Source of the DNA: JAPPHA01 sp965242975 | Lineage (GTDB): Bacteria; Pseudomonadota; Alphaproteobacteria; Rhodobacterales; Rhodobacteraceae | Assembly (NCBI GenBank): GCA_965242975.1 | Contig: CBDETS010000007.1 | Span: forward strand, 4,402,001-4,466,000 | Length of the DNA: 64,000 nucleotides | Direction: 5' to 3' | Shown: in pieces, positions 26,201 to 35,346 of the stretch | How the letters are laid out: every line of letters starts with the position of its first letter | Numbering within the stretch: position 1 is the first letter of the stretch | Notes under the pieces: generated by a model | What the model saw: the letters and a program-made list of their open reading frames with translations, nothing else | Database searches by the model: none | Told to the model about the DNA's origin: nothing | Translations under genes and position numbers: made by a program

Positions 26201-27735
26201 TTTCGCCCTGTCCGCGCAGGCGCGTCTTCTCTTGCCTGTCGGGCGAACGTCCGTGTGACCGCACTGTCACCTCGTGCAGGGCGCACGCCTTTCATGACCT
26301 TGTCGGACAGGCCGGCGGCGTCCCGGACGAAATTCAGCGGACCGTCCCATCCGAAGTTCCGGTAAACGGCCGCGAGATGGGCGAAGGGTGGTGACTGGGC
26401 GAAGAGCTGAAATGTCAGCCGGTGCCCGGCGTAGTCGGAATTGAGAAGATCGCGCGCAAAGGCCAGGAGCTTTCGTCGGTCTTCCGCGATCCAGTCCTCA
26501 TTGACGGTGTAGTATTTTTCCATCCAGGGACGGGTTTCAGGAGCCTCGAACGTTGCGGCATTCGGGGTGACACAGATCTGTCCACCACACAGTTCCCTCG
26601 CCAGGTGCATCATGGCGGGAAGGTTGGAAATGGCATGGACCCGGCCCGTGTACAGCAGGGACTGGTTGGGCATGAGCAGATCGGCCGGAGATTTTTCCGC
26701 CAGGGTGACAGCGGCCGTCAGGTGAGCATTGATACCCTCGCGCCACACGGCTATCCGGGCAAGCTTTTCCTGAACTGCCGGTTGTTTCTCGAGGCCTGTC
26801 TGGCGCGCGTTGAACAGGGCCGCGCCGATCATCATGTCGGCCTGCTTGAGCGTCCGCTGGACGAAGGCGAAGGCGGAATACCTGTGCAGTGTTGCGCGAA
26901 TGAACGTCGCGGCCTTCGTATGGCGGTAGAACAGGACATTTTCCCAGGGGATCAAGACATTGTCGAATATGAGCAGGGTGTCGACCTCGTCGAAGCGGTT
27001 GGCCAAAGGGTAGTCCCGGACGTCACCCCGGGCACCGGAGAATCCCGATCGGCAGATGAACTTCAGGCCGGGCGACCCCAGGTCGCAAATGAAGCCAACG
27101 GCGTAGTCGGACAACTCCTCGTTGGCCCAGTTCGCGATGGTCGGCTTGGTAAACGCCTGGTTGGCGTACGCGGCCGCGGTCTCGAACTTGGCGCCGCGCA
27201 CGATGATTCCGGCGTCGGTCTCCCCGGCGACGTGCAGCAGCATGTCCGGGTCCTGGTCCTGCGGAGCCTTGGACCTGTCACCCTTCGGATCGGTGTTCGC
27301 CGACACGTGGAACGGATCCTGCCGGAGCACCGTGTAGATGTGGTTCTCGATGTTCTCTGCGAATTGTGGGTCGACCTGGTTGAGCACATCCTGTCCATCG
27401 TAGAGTGACCACATCTCTCCCACGGTTTCGTCCCCGACACGCGTGACGATTCCTCCGGCGTCTTCCAGCACGAAGTCGGTTGCCCGACGCTTCATCCACC
27501 AGTCGTTCCGGGTAAACGGGAGGGCGTTTCCGACCGCATTGGTTTCGCCATCCTGCTCGACCGTCAGGATGCGCCGGGCATCCGGGTCGTGTTGGAGGTC
27601 ATAGATCCGCGCCCGAATATCGACCAGCGGCCTGAACATGGGGTGGACGGTTACGTCGTCCACGCGTTCCCCGTCCATGTAGACTTGGCGCCCGTCCCGG
27701 ATCGATTCCCGGTATTCCTCACCTGTCCTGATCAT
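26197..27735 (-). CDS. hpaB: 4-hydroxyphenylacetate 3-monooxygenase family, oxygenase component
   Basis: 512 residues. FADH2-dependent phenol hydroxylases of this family insert oxygen ortho to a phenolic OH. Characteristic stretches are RTGEEYRESIRDGRQVYMDG at the start, PFTRNDWWMKRR, IVRGAKFETAAAYANQAFT, LLIFDNVLIPWENVLFYR and MMHLARELCGGQICVTPNAA. ATG 27735 (MIRTGEEY) is the family start with GGAG upstream; the open frame runs 89 codons further without a leader. It is coupled to the flavin reductase-LysR fusion. The 291-bp gap to divergent leuC should hold both promoters. The aromatic substrate is not known; no other Hpa pathway genes are seen. Confidence 0.88.
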   Translation of the reverse strand: MIRTGEEYRESIRDGRQVYMDGERVDDVTVHPMFRPLVDIRARIYDLQHDPDARRILTVEQDGETNAVGNALPFTRNDWWMKRRATDFVLEDAGGIVTRVGDETVGEMWSLYDGQDVLNQVDPQFAENIENHIYTVLRQDPFHVSANTDPKGDRSKAPQDQDPDMLLHVAGETDAGIIVRGAKFETAAAYANQAFTKPTIANWANEELSDYAVGFICDLGSPGLKFICRSGFSGARGDVRDYPLANRFDEVDTLLIFDNVLIPWENVLFYRHTKAATFIRATLHRYSAFAFVQRTLKQADMMIGAALFNARQTGLEKQPAVQEKLARIAVWREGINAHLTAAVTLAEKSPADLLMPNQSLLYTGRVHAISNLPAMMHLARELCGGQICVTPNAATFEAPETRPWMEKYYTVNEDWIAEDRRKLLAFARDLLNSDYAGHRLTFQLFAQSPPFAHLAAVYRNFGWDGPLNFVRDAAGLSDKVMKGVRPARGDSAVTRTFARQAREDAPARTGRK

Positions 27736-28026
27736 GCGGGGCTGTCTCCGTTCCTGTTTTCGGGTTGGCCGCACTCGTTCTGATTCGATAGTCGGAGACG
27801 GAACTGGCGTAAAGTATCCTTCGATCCATTGCCGCGTGTACGGACGCCGGGTTGCGGCCCGTGCACCGCAGGCTTGCGTCATCTCCGGTTCCTGAATAGG
27901 GAATGACACGACCCTGAAGTCCGGCATCACGCACCAGGCACGGAACCCGTGGCTGTTTGCGAACGTCGGGCACGGGATTGAATGTGAGTTCAAGGGCATC
28001 ACAGATCAAGTACCGGGAGAGCGCCC

Positions 28027-29433
28027 ATGCCAGGACAACAAACACTTTACGACAAGATCTGGGACGCACATGTCGTCGACGAAGCGGACGATGGAACCTG
28101 TCTTCTCTACATCGACCGGCATCTTGTGCACGAGGTGACCAGCCCACAGGCTTTCGAGGGACTTCGCCTTGCCAATCGGCGCGTCAGGGCACCCGGGAAG
28201 ACGATCGCTGTCCCTGACCATAACGTCCCGACGACAGTCGACCGGGCGAGCGGGATAGCCAACGAGGAAAGCCGGATCCAGGTCGAGGCGCTCGAGAGGA
28301 ATGCCAGGGATTTCGGAATCGTCTATTACGGCGTCAACGACATTCGCCAGGGAATCGTCCATATCATTGGCCCGGAGCAGGGGTGGACCCAACCCGGCAT
28401 GACGATCGTTTGCGGGGATTCGCATACCGCGACGCACGGTGCGTTCGGCGCCCTCGCCCATGGGATCGGCACGTCGGAGGTCGAGCATGTTCTGGCGACG
28501 CAGACCCTCATCCAGAAAAAGTCGAAGAACATGAAGGTCGAGATCACCGGATCCCTGTCGCCGGGTGTGACGGCCAAGGACATCACCCTGTCGATCATCG
28601 GTGCGACCGGGACTGCCGGAGGCACGGGCCATGTCATCGAGTACTGCGGCCAGGCCATCCGCGAGCTGTCCATGGAAGGCCGTATGACAGTCTGCAACAT
28701 GGCGATCGAAGGCGGCGCGCGCGCCGGTCTGATTGCGCCGGACGAAAGGACTTTCGAATATGTACGCGGTCGTCCGCACGCGCCGAAGGGAGCTCTTTGG
28801 GAGGCTGCGGTGGCGCATTGGGAAACGCTCTTCTCTGATGACGGGGCCAGCTTCGACAAGGAAGTTGTCCTTGAAGGAGATGGCATTGCGCCCGTCGTTA
28901 CGTGGGGTACGTCACCTGAGGACGTCCTGCCGATAACCGGAACGGTACCGCATCCAGACAGTTTCGAACCCGGGAAGGCGGGTGCCGTTCGGCGTTCCCT
29001 GGATTACATGGGCCTGGAACCGGGGACCCGGCTGCAGGACATCAGCATAGATACGGTGTTTATCGGGTCCTGCACCAATTCCCGGATCGAGGACCTGCGC
29101 GAGGTCTCGAAAGTAATGAAAGGGCGCAGGGTCAAGGACGGGATTCGGGCCATGGTCGTCCCGGGGTCCGGTCTTGTCAGGGCGCAGGCGGAAGAAGAGG
29201 GAATTGCCCAGGAACTTCAGGAAGCCGGATTTGACTGGCGGCTGGCCGGGTGTTCGATGTGCCTCGCGATGAATCCGGACCAGCTGCGTCCGGGCGAACG
29301 ATGTGCGTCAACATCGAATCGAAACTTCGAGGGCCGGCAAGGCCGCGGCGGGAGGACACATTTGCTGTCGCCGGCGATGGCCGCTGCGGCTGCCGTGACC
29401 GGCCGCCTCACCGACGTCCGCGACCTGGTCTGA
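28027..29433 (+). CDS. leuC: 3-isopropylmalate dehydratase large subunit
   Basis: 468 residues. With LeuD it isomerises 2- to 3-isopropylmalate in leucine synthesis, using a [4Fe-4S] cluster. Cluster cysteines are Cys349 in FIGSCTNSRIEDL and Cys409/Cys412 in LAGCSMCLAMNPD. Other marks: KIWDAHVVDE, VPDHNVPTT, CGDSHTATHGAFGALAHGIG. GGAG precedes the ATG. leuC-leuD-leuB lie in one direction; leuA is not in the window. Confidence 0.96.
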   Translation: MPGQQTLYDKIWDAHVVDEADDGTCLLYIDRHLVHEVTSPQAFEGLRLANRRVRAPGKTIAVPDHNVPTTVDRASGIANEESRIQVEALERNARDFGIVYYGVNDIRQGIVHIIGPEQGWTQPGMTIVCGDSHTATHGAFGALAHGIGTSEVEHVLATQTLIQKKSKNMKVEITGSLSPGVTAKDITLSIIGATGTAGGTGHVIEYCGQAIRELSMEGRMTVCNMAIEGGARAGLIAPDERTFEYVRGRPHAPKGALWEAAVAHWETLFSDDGASFDKEVVLEGDGIAPVVTWGTSPEDVLPITGTVPHPDSFEPGKAGAVRRSLDYMGLEPGTRLQDISIDTVFIGSCTNSRIEDLREVSKVMKGRRVKDGIRAMVVPGSGLVRAQAEEEGIAQELQEAGFDWRLAGCSMCLAMNPDQLRPGERCASTSNRNFEGRQGRGGRTHLLSPAMAAAAAVTGRLTDVRDLV

Positions 29434-29461
29434 TCACCGGCAAAGGAAAGGTCTGGCAGAC

Positions 29462-30067
29462 ATGGAAAAGTTTCAAACGGTTTCGGGCATCGCGGCCCCC
29501 ATGCCACTCGTCAACATCGACACCGACATGATCATTCCCAAACAGTTCCTGAAAACGATCAAGCGCACGGGACTCGGTGTCAACCTGTTCGACGAAATGC
29601 GGTATGACGAAGACGGGAACGAAATCCCGGATTTCGTGCTGAACAGGCCGGCATACCGACGGGCGGAAATCCTCGTTGCCGGAGATAATTTCGGTTGCGG
29701 GTCGTCGCGCGAGCACGCGCCCTGGGCCTTAAGGGACTTCGGGATCAGGGTGGTCATCAGCACGTCCTTTGCCGACATTTTCCACAACAACTGTTTCAAG
29801 AACGGAATACTTCCCGTGGTCCTGCCCGGTGAGCAGGTCGATGTCCTGATGAAGGATGCCGAGAATGGCGAGAACGCCCGCATCACCGTTGACCTGGAAA
29901 CGCAAACGGTTTCGGCGACGGATGGGACCAGCTTCTCCTTCGACGTCGATCCGTTCAAGAAGCACTGCCTGCTGGAGGGGCTCGACGACATCGGGCTGAG
30001 CATGCAGAAGATGGATGCGATCGAGGCCTTTGAAAACAGGGCGCGATCACGTACTCCGTGGATTTGA
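29462..30067 (+). CDS. leuD: 3-isopropylmalate dehydratase small subunit
   Basis: 201 residues, the usual length. It forms the swivelling small subunit that completes the active site of LeuC. Motifs: NIDTDMIIPKQFLKTIKRTG, GDNFGCGSSREHAPWALRDF and SFADIFHNNCFKNGILP. It starts 28 nt after leuC with AAAGGA upstream and belongs to the same transcript. Confidence 0.96.
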   Translation: MEKFQTVSGIAAPMPLVNIDTDMIIPKQFLKTIKRTGLGVNLFDEMRYDEDGNEIPDFVLNRPAYRRAEILVAGDNFGCGSSREHAPWALRDFGIRVVISTSFADIFHNNCFKNGILPVVLPGEQVDVLMKDAENGENARITVDLETQTVSATDGTSFSFDVDPFKKHCLLEGLDDIGLSMQKMDAIEAFENRARSRTPWI

Positions 30068-30182
30068 ACCAATGGCCGGGTTCGGACAGCCCGTGCGATC
30101 ACGTTGCCAAAGTCAAACGAGAGAATTCAGCCTGGCATAGGCCGACTCCCGGTCTGATCGGAGTTTGGACGAGGAGGAATGC

Positions 30183-31295
30183 ATGTCGAAACCGTCCCTG
30201 TTGATCCTGGCGGGCGATGGCATCGGGCCGGAGGTCATGGAGCAGGTCAAGCGCGTGATCACCTGGTTCGGGGAGCGTCGAGGCCTCGGGTTCGATGTAT
30301 CCGAGGCGCTGCTGGGTGGCGCCTCATACGACGTCCACGGAACCCCCATGACTGATGCGGTCATGCAGCAGGCCGATCAGGCCGACGCGGTCCTGCTTGG
30401 GGCCGTCGGAGGGCCAGCGTATGATGACCTCGACTTTTCGGTCAAGCCGGAACGGGCGCTGTTGCGCCTGCGCAAGGAGATGGATCTCTATGCGAATCTC
30501 CGCCCCGCACAGTGTTTCGATGCGCTGGCTGACCATTCGACCCTGAAACGCGAGATCGTTGCGGGTCTCGACATCCTGATCGTGCGTGAATTGACGTCAG
30601 GCGTCTACTTCGGCGAGCCCCGGGGGATCATCGACGACAATGAAGGCGGCCGGATCGGCATCAATACCCAGAGATACACGTCACGCGAAATCCAGAGGGT
30701 AGCGCGGTCCGCATTCGAGCTCGCACGCAGGCGGAACAACCGGGTGTGCTCGATGGACAAGGCGAACGTGATGGAATCGGGCGTCCTCTGGCGCGAAGAG
30801 GTGGATGCCGTTCACGCTGGCGAGTACCCTGATGTGGAACTTTCGCACATGTACGCGGACAACGGCGCCATGCAACTGGTACGTGACCCGCGGCAGTTCG
30901 ATGTTATCGTGACGGACAACCTGTTCGGTGACATCCTGTCGGATTGCGCGGCGATGCTGACGGGTTCGCTCGGGATGCTGCCGTCGGCTTCCCTTGGCGC
31001 CGTGACAGGAACAGGCCGTCCGAAGGCGCTCTATGAACCGGTGCATGGATCGGCGCCTGACATTGCGGGCCAGGGATTGGCGAATCCTTCGGCCTGCCTG
31101 TTGAGCTTCGCGATGGCTCTCAGGTATTCCTTTGACCAGGGAGATGAGGCCCATCGGCTTGAACAGGCGATAGAAGCCGTGCTGGCGAAAGGGATACGGA
31201 CCCGGGACCTGTTTCAGGGGGATGCCGGCGCGTTGCATTCGTCGACGGATGAGATGGGCGATGCGGTGATTGCCGCTCTCGAACAGAGCCTTTGA
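30183..31295 (+). CDS. leuB: 3-isopropylmalate dehydrogenase
   Basis: 370 residues. It oxidatively decarboxylates 3-isopropylmalate with NAD+ in leucine synthesis. Signatures include LLILAGDGIGPEVM, YANLRPAQCF, IVRELTSGVYFGEPRG, DKANVMESGVLWREEV, DNLFGDILSDCAAMLTGSLG and EPVHGSAPDIAGQGLANP. The start MSKPSLL at 30183 has GAGGAGG at ideal distance; the frame also has an ATG at 30165. It is about 115 bp downstream of leuD. Confidence 0.96.
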   Translation: MSKPSLLILAGDGIGPEVMEQVKRVITWFGERRGLGFDVSEALLGGASYDVHGTPMTDAVMQQADQADAVLLGAVGGPAYDDLDFSVKPERALLRLRKEMDLYANLRPAQCFDALADHSTLKREIVAGLDILIVRELTSGVYFGEPRGIIDDNEGGRIGINTQRYTSREIQRVARSAFELARRRNNRVCSMDKANVMESGVLWREEVDAVHAGEYPDVELSHMYADNGAMQLVRDPRQFDVIVTDNLFGDILSDCAAMLTGSLGMLPSASLGAVTGTGRPKALYEPVHGSAPDIAGQGLANPSACLLSFAMALRYSFDQGDEAHRLEQAIEAVLAKGIRTRDLFQGDAGALHSSTDEMGDAVIAALEQSL

Positions 31296-31454
31296 TCCCA
31301 TGCGATCCGTCCGGGATTGACGTCCGGGCCGACGCGATTCGAGCGACTTGACCGGAGACCTGAGACGATCATCCGGTGGCGTTTGACGGGATCACATGGG
31401 AACCGTGATCGCGATCAGGTTCAGAACAAGCCCGGATCCGGGCAGGAAGTTGCC

Positions 31455-32600
31455 ATGAACGACATCATCGACGCATCAGACCTGACGCTGGGGATCGAGG
31501 AAGAGTATCTGATCGTCGATTCGGAAACCTGTGATCTCGTCCGCCAACCGGATCCCGAATTCATGGTGGCCTGCCGGGAACTCGCGGGAGACCACGTGAC
31601 CAATGAATACCTGCAGTGCCAGGTCGAGGTCGGTACCCCGCCGGTCAGAACGGTTGCCGAAGCCCGCCGGTCGCTGGCGACGTTGCGAAAAGCGGTTGCG
31701 CAATCCGCCAGGGGATTCGGTTACGCGCCGATCGCTTCATCGACGCATCCGTTTGCCCGATGGCGCGAACAAACTCATACCCGCAAGGAACGCTATGACG
31801 TCTTGCGCGTGGATCTCGGTCACACGATCCGGAGGATGCTGATTTGCGGGATGCATGTTCACCTGGGGATCGACAACCGCGAACTCAGGATCGACATCAT
31901 GAACCAGGCGACGTACTTCCTGCCGCATCTTCTGGCTCTTTCGTGTTCGTCGCCTTTCTGGGAAGGTGAGGACACTTCGCTCGCCTCGTACAGGCTGTCC
32001 GTCTTCAGTTCCCTGCCAAGGTCGGGATTGCCGGACCAGCTTGCGTCCTACGGTGAGTACGAGCGCCTGGTTACTCAACTTGTCGATGCAGGATGCCTGG
32101 AAGATGCCTCGAAGATCTGGTGGGACATTCGTCCGTCGGCCAAGTTTCCGACGCTTGAACAGCGAATTACCGATGTGTGCAGCCGGCTCGAAGATTCGCT
32201 GTGCATAGCCGCGACGTACCAGTCGTTGGTGGCCTTCCTTCTGAAGCTTCGACTCAGCAACCAGCGGTGGCGTCAATACCCGGTAACACTGATCGAGGAA
32301 AACCGGTGGCGCGGGCAAAGGTACGGAACCGGCGGAATGATGGTCGATCACGGCAAGGCCAAGCTGGTGCCATTCAGGGACCTGATGGACGAACTCGTCG
32401 GGTTGCTTGAGGACAGTGCACAATCGCTCGGGTGTATCGATGAGCTGCTGCACATCCGCACGATTGTGCGTGAAGGCACATCTGCGGATCGACAACGCCG
32501 TGTTCGGCAGGCGGCCCTGGATGCAGGCGCAACTCCCGACGGAGCGATGCGGGATGTCGTCAGACATCTCGTCAACGAGTTCCTTGAGGGTGTGGCTTGA
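31455..32600 (+). CDS. Carboxylate-amine ligase, glutamate-cysteine ligase family 2 (YbdK type)
   Basis: 381 residues. The N-terminus LTLGIEEEYLIVDSETCDLV and the motif MLICGMHVHLGIDN are typical of the GCS2 group, which ligates an amino group to a carboxylate with ATP; E. coli YbdK has weak gamma-glutamylcysteine synthetase activity. Further marks are GEYERLVTQLVDAG, WWDIRPSAKFPTLEQRITDV and ENRWRGQRYGTGGMMVDHGK. ATG 31455 has AGGAAG upstream; the earlier frame start at 31317 has none. The physiological substrate is unknown. Confidence 0.88.
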   Translation: MNDIIDASDLTLGIEEEYLIVDSETCDLVRQPDPEFMVACRELAGDHVTNEYLQCQVEVGTPPVRTVAEARRSLATLRKAVAQSARGFGYAPIASSTHPFARWREQTHTRKERYDVLRVDLGHTIRRMLICGMHVHLGIDNRELRIDIMNQATYFLPHLLALSCSSPFWEGEDTSLASYRLSVFSSLPRSGLPDQLASYGEYERLVTQLVDAGCLEDASKIWWDIRPSAKFPTLEQRITDVCSRLEDSLCIAATYQSLVAFLLKLRLSNQRWRQYPVTLIEENRWRGQRYGTGGMMVDHGKAKLVPFRDLMDELVGLLEDSAQSLGCIDELLHIRTIVREGTSADRQRRVRQAALDAGATPDGAMRDVVRHLVNEFLEGVA

Positions 32601-32660
32601 CCGACGCGGGCTTGTATTCCCCGGTTTCCGGCTTTAGACGGCAGCTTCGTGGAGACGAAG

Positions 32661-32737
32661 CGGAGTGTAGCTCAGCCTGGTAGAGCACTGCCTTCGGGAG
32701 GCAGGGGCCGCAGGTTCAAATCCTGCCACTCCGACCA
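32661..32737 (+). tRNA. tRNA-Pro (anticodon CGG)
   Basis: A 77-nt cloverleaf: acceptor stem CGGAGTG/CACTCCG, D arm with TAGCTCAGCCTGGTAGAGCA, anticodon stem CTGCC/GGCAG around loop TTCGGGA, T arm with GGTTCAAATCC and an encoded CCA end. The CGG anticodon reads CCG proline codons. Confidence 0.96.
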
Positions 32738-33396
32738 GTAAAAACAATCACTTAGGGAAAAACAGCGGCCTCGGAAATGGGGTTATTTCTGGTACATGTA
32801 CCGGTAACGCGGGCAAACGCCGTCGATTTTCGAATGCAGAAGTAAACCAACTCGACATTGGGCGATTTGATTCGTCTGACGATCCCGAACCAACCGGCGA
32901 ATCGACCCAGTCATTGTATCGCCGGATGAATACGACACGCTGCAAATGGAACAACAGATGTGTCGTACGGGAAACGACATCCTTGGGAAAGCATGGTTAT
33001 TGTGGCCGAGTCTAGGGCTCCGGAAAACGGAGCAGTTCGCAAGCGCTTTGGCCAGTGATCGGTGGACGTGCCCAATCCCGGGTTCGACTATGAGGGCATC
33101 TCCTTCGGCCGCAAGGCCAGCCCTTGGCTGCAGATACTCAAACAGTATGGATATGTCACGCGACCGGCACGCGAGGACGCATCCGGCATGTCGGCCCGGC
33201 TCGCCTGAGCCCTGGCGTCGCCCGCAACCGCTCTCGGCACGTCACGAGGCCGTTTCCCGGGAGCCCGAACAATCGCCGACAGCGACTGAACGGCGTCGCC
33301 TTCCATACTGACGTCACCTTGACTGCCTCCCGAAAAACAGGATGCCGGTGGCGAGGGGAAAGTGTGTCCAAAGCCTGAAAAGAGTTTCAGGAAAAA
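32738..33396. other. Gene-poor stretch after tRNA-Pro
   Basis: Only short conflicting frames, none recognised. No integrase or duplicated tRNA end is visible, so there is no direct sign of an integrated element despite the position next to a tRNA and a decayed toxin-antitoxin pair. Confidence 0.4.
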
Positions 33397-33725
33397 TCAG
33401 GAACGGGCATTGGCTACCGCGCCCGCCGCCGCCTGTCGGGGCGTCACGCGCTTCGCAGTCTCGCTGCCCGAAGCGATCTCCGCCTGGCGGAGTTCCCACG
33501 TCTTCCGCAAGTTCAGCCAGAGTTGTGGCGTCGTCCCGAAATACCGTGCAAGCCGCGGTGCCGTGTCCGCGCTCACGCCCCGTTAGCCATTCAAGATCAT
33601 CGTCGCCCGGTTCACCGGCACGCCCGGCGTCTTCGACAGCGCATTGGCCGACAGCCCGAGCTCATCGAGTCCGTCGCGCAGGATTTCCCGGGATGCACCG
33701 GCTTCATGCCGTTCCCTGTGTTCAT
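33397..33725 (-). pseudogene. higA: HigA-type antitoxin, decayed
   Basis: The minus strand reads MNTGNGMKPVHPG, then after one missing base in a G run EILRDGLDELGLSANALSK and VNRATMILNG, then an in-frame TAA (33583-33585), then RGVSADTAPRLARYFGTTPQ and LWLNLRKTWELRQAE. This is the helix-turn-helix of HigA antitoxins, which bind the toxin and repress the operon. A ribosome site GGGAG precedes the ATG. Both the frameshift and the stop should inactivate it. Many relatives have a Gln or Lys codon where the TAA sits. Confidence 0.75.
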
Positions 33726-33737
33726 GTCAAAACTCCC

Positions 33738-34012
33738 TTAGTGGTAATCCACGATCTCTACGTCGGAAGGCCCCTCGTCCGTCCAACGGAGACAGGTGCG
33801 CCATTAAGCATTGATCCGAATGCCACGCTGACCGACGCGGTCGCCGCGCAGCGTTTCCAGCCGGTTGCTCCGCAATGCGTCAAGGCCCCGAGCGTCTCTG
33901 CATTGGCCAGCAAAACCAATCGGTGCATTGCCTGATTGGTATAGCCCTGAAATGCTGCAACGCGGCTCCCCTCAAAGAAGGGGCGTGTCTACCGGTTCTT
34001 GAAGTTCCTTAT
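33738..34012 (-). pseudogene. higB: HigB-type toxin, decayed
   Basis: Immediately upstream of higA, pieces of a RelE/HigB-like mRNA interferase are readable: IRNFKNR, a TAG, PFFEGSRVAAFQGYTNQAMH then RLVLLANAETL, a frameshift, LRSNRLETLRGDRVGQRGIR then INA, an in-frame TAA and WRTCLRWTDEGPSDVEIVDY. The first codon corresponds to ATA rather than ATG. At least two stops and one frameshift show that the toxin is dead, consistent with loss of the antitoxin. Confidence 0.75.
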
Positions 34013-34449
34013 CGTGCACATCGTCCGTAAACCATGTTACGCTTTCGTAAAGGGTATAATCCCACAAGCGCGGCGCACGAATCCTTCGCCGCGGTTCGTT
34101 GCCAGGTTATGCACGGTGATTTGGGCCAGTACGTCCCGACGATGGGAACCGTTTTTATCGAACAGGATCCAATGGATCGGAAAACGGCCATCATCCGGCA
34201 CAAAGACGAGCGACCAGACATCGTCGTGTTCGACCTCTCGTCCAAGCACTTCGGGAGAGACTTGCGCGCTGATACGCGAACCGGTCCGTCAGATGTCGTA
34301 GGAATCGCCGTCAAATACGTAGGAATCTGCACCCAGGCACTGCCCGATAGATTTCTGCCTGTATGAAACCCGGGCTTCAGGCCAGCATTGCCTTCATTCC
34401 CTGGAGTGGATAGGGTAGAAACCCGCCGTTGTGTCTACCGGGAGAAATG
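34013..34449. other. Intergenic, no gene recognised
   Basis: A plus-strand frame of 110 codons (34034-34366) and minus-strand frames overlap here, but none shows a family pattern. The GGGAG ribosome site of vapB lies at the right end. Confidence 0.35.
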
Positions 34450-34707
34450 ATGGGCCTGAACATCAAGAACGACGAGACGTGCCGCCTGGCGGGAGAACTG
34501 GCGATCCTGACGGGGGAGACCAAGACAGGTGCGATCACCGTGGCACTGCGCGAACGCCTGGAACGCGAGAAACGCCGGCAGGGCGCCGAGACTCGCGCCC
34601 GGGAACTGCGTGCCATTGCGGAGCGTTGTGCCAGGCTCATGGGGCAGGGGCCATCCGCCGTGGAGCACGGTGATATGCTCTATGACGAGCAGGGCCTGCC
34701 CAGGTGA
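34450..34707 (+). CDS. vapB: VapB-type antitoxin
   Basis: 85 residues. MGLNIKNDETCRLAGELAIL then TGETKTGAITVALRERLERE is the N-terminal DNA-binding region of the VapB/Rv0623 group, followed by a charged toxin-binding tail with SAVEHGDMLYDEQGLPR. Two adjacent ATGs exist; 34450 has the better distance to GGGAG. It overlaps vapC by 4 nt (GTGA), typical for these pairs. It should neutralise VapC and autoregulate the operon. Confidence 0.9.
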   Translation: MGLNIKNDETCRLAGELAILTGETKTGAITVALRERLEREKRRQGAETRARELRAIAERCARLMGQGPSAVEHGDMLYDEQGLPR

Positions 34708-35120
34708 TCGTTGATACCTCAGCCCTCCTGGCCATCCTGAACCGGGAGCCCGATGCGGACTGCTACGCGACAGCGGTCCTGGCGGCGGCCCGGTGCCGCA
34801 TGTCGGTTGCGAACGTGCTGGAGGCTGCGATCGTGGTCGAGAGCCGGGGCGGTGCGGAGGCGGGCCATGAGCTTGACGCGTTCCTCGGGCACGCGGGGAT
34901 CGAACCGACGCCGGTAACCGCCGAACACCTGGCCGCGGCGCGTGTTGCCTGGCGGCGCTTCGGCAAGGGCCGGCACCCGGCGGGGCTGAACTTCGGCGAC
35001 TGCTTCGCGTATGCGCTCGCCCATGTGACGGGCGAGCTGCTCCTGTACAAAGGCGGTGATTTTACCCGGACCGACATTTCGTCTGCGCTGCCTTCATCCC
35101 GGGCATCTTCCGGCGTATGA
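34704..35120 (+). CDS. vapC: VapC-type PIN-domain ribonuclease toxin
   Basis: 138 residues starting with GTG 34704. PIN-domain acidic residues are all in place: Asp4 in MIVDTSALLAIL, Glu40 in SVANVLEAAIV, Asp99 in NFGDCFAYALA and Asp119 in YKGGDFTRTDI. Such toxins cleave RNA (often initiator tRNA or rRNA) when the antitoxin is degraded. The reading frame is intact, unlike the nearby higBA. Confidence 0.92.
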   Translation: MIVDTSALLAILNREPDADCYATAVLAAARCRMSVANVLEAAIVVESRGGAEAGHELDAFLGHAGIEPTPVTAEHLAAARVAWRRFGKGRHPAGLNFGDCFAYALAHVTGELLLYKGGDFTRTDISSALPSSRASSGV

Positions 35121-35346
35121 CAGCGGGTTGGGCATTCCAGGGGAGCCTGTTTTACGCCTTGCTGACCCCGGACCTGCCGCTCGTGGCTCATGCCTCGTGT
35201 CAGGCTCATCTTCTCCGCTTGTCCAACAAAACACCCGGGAAAGGCCTTCCGACCTCCAGGAGGCCGGAAAACGGTGAACCCGTGGACACTGGTCATTTGC
35301 GGAACGGGGCGGAAGATATCAGAATACCGGCTGGAAGGATACAACG

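Noticed and set aside
34034..34366. Plus-strand frame of 110 codons between higB remnant and vapB
   Set aside because: No recognisable motif and several competing frames on both strands; insufficient to call a gene.
32738..34449. Integrated mobile element at tRNA-Pro
   Set aside because: No integrase, no duplicated tRNA 3' end and no second boundary are visible; only a decayed toxin-antitoxin pair and intact vapBC lie nearby.
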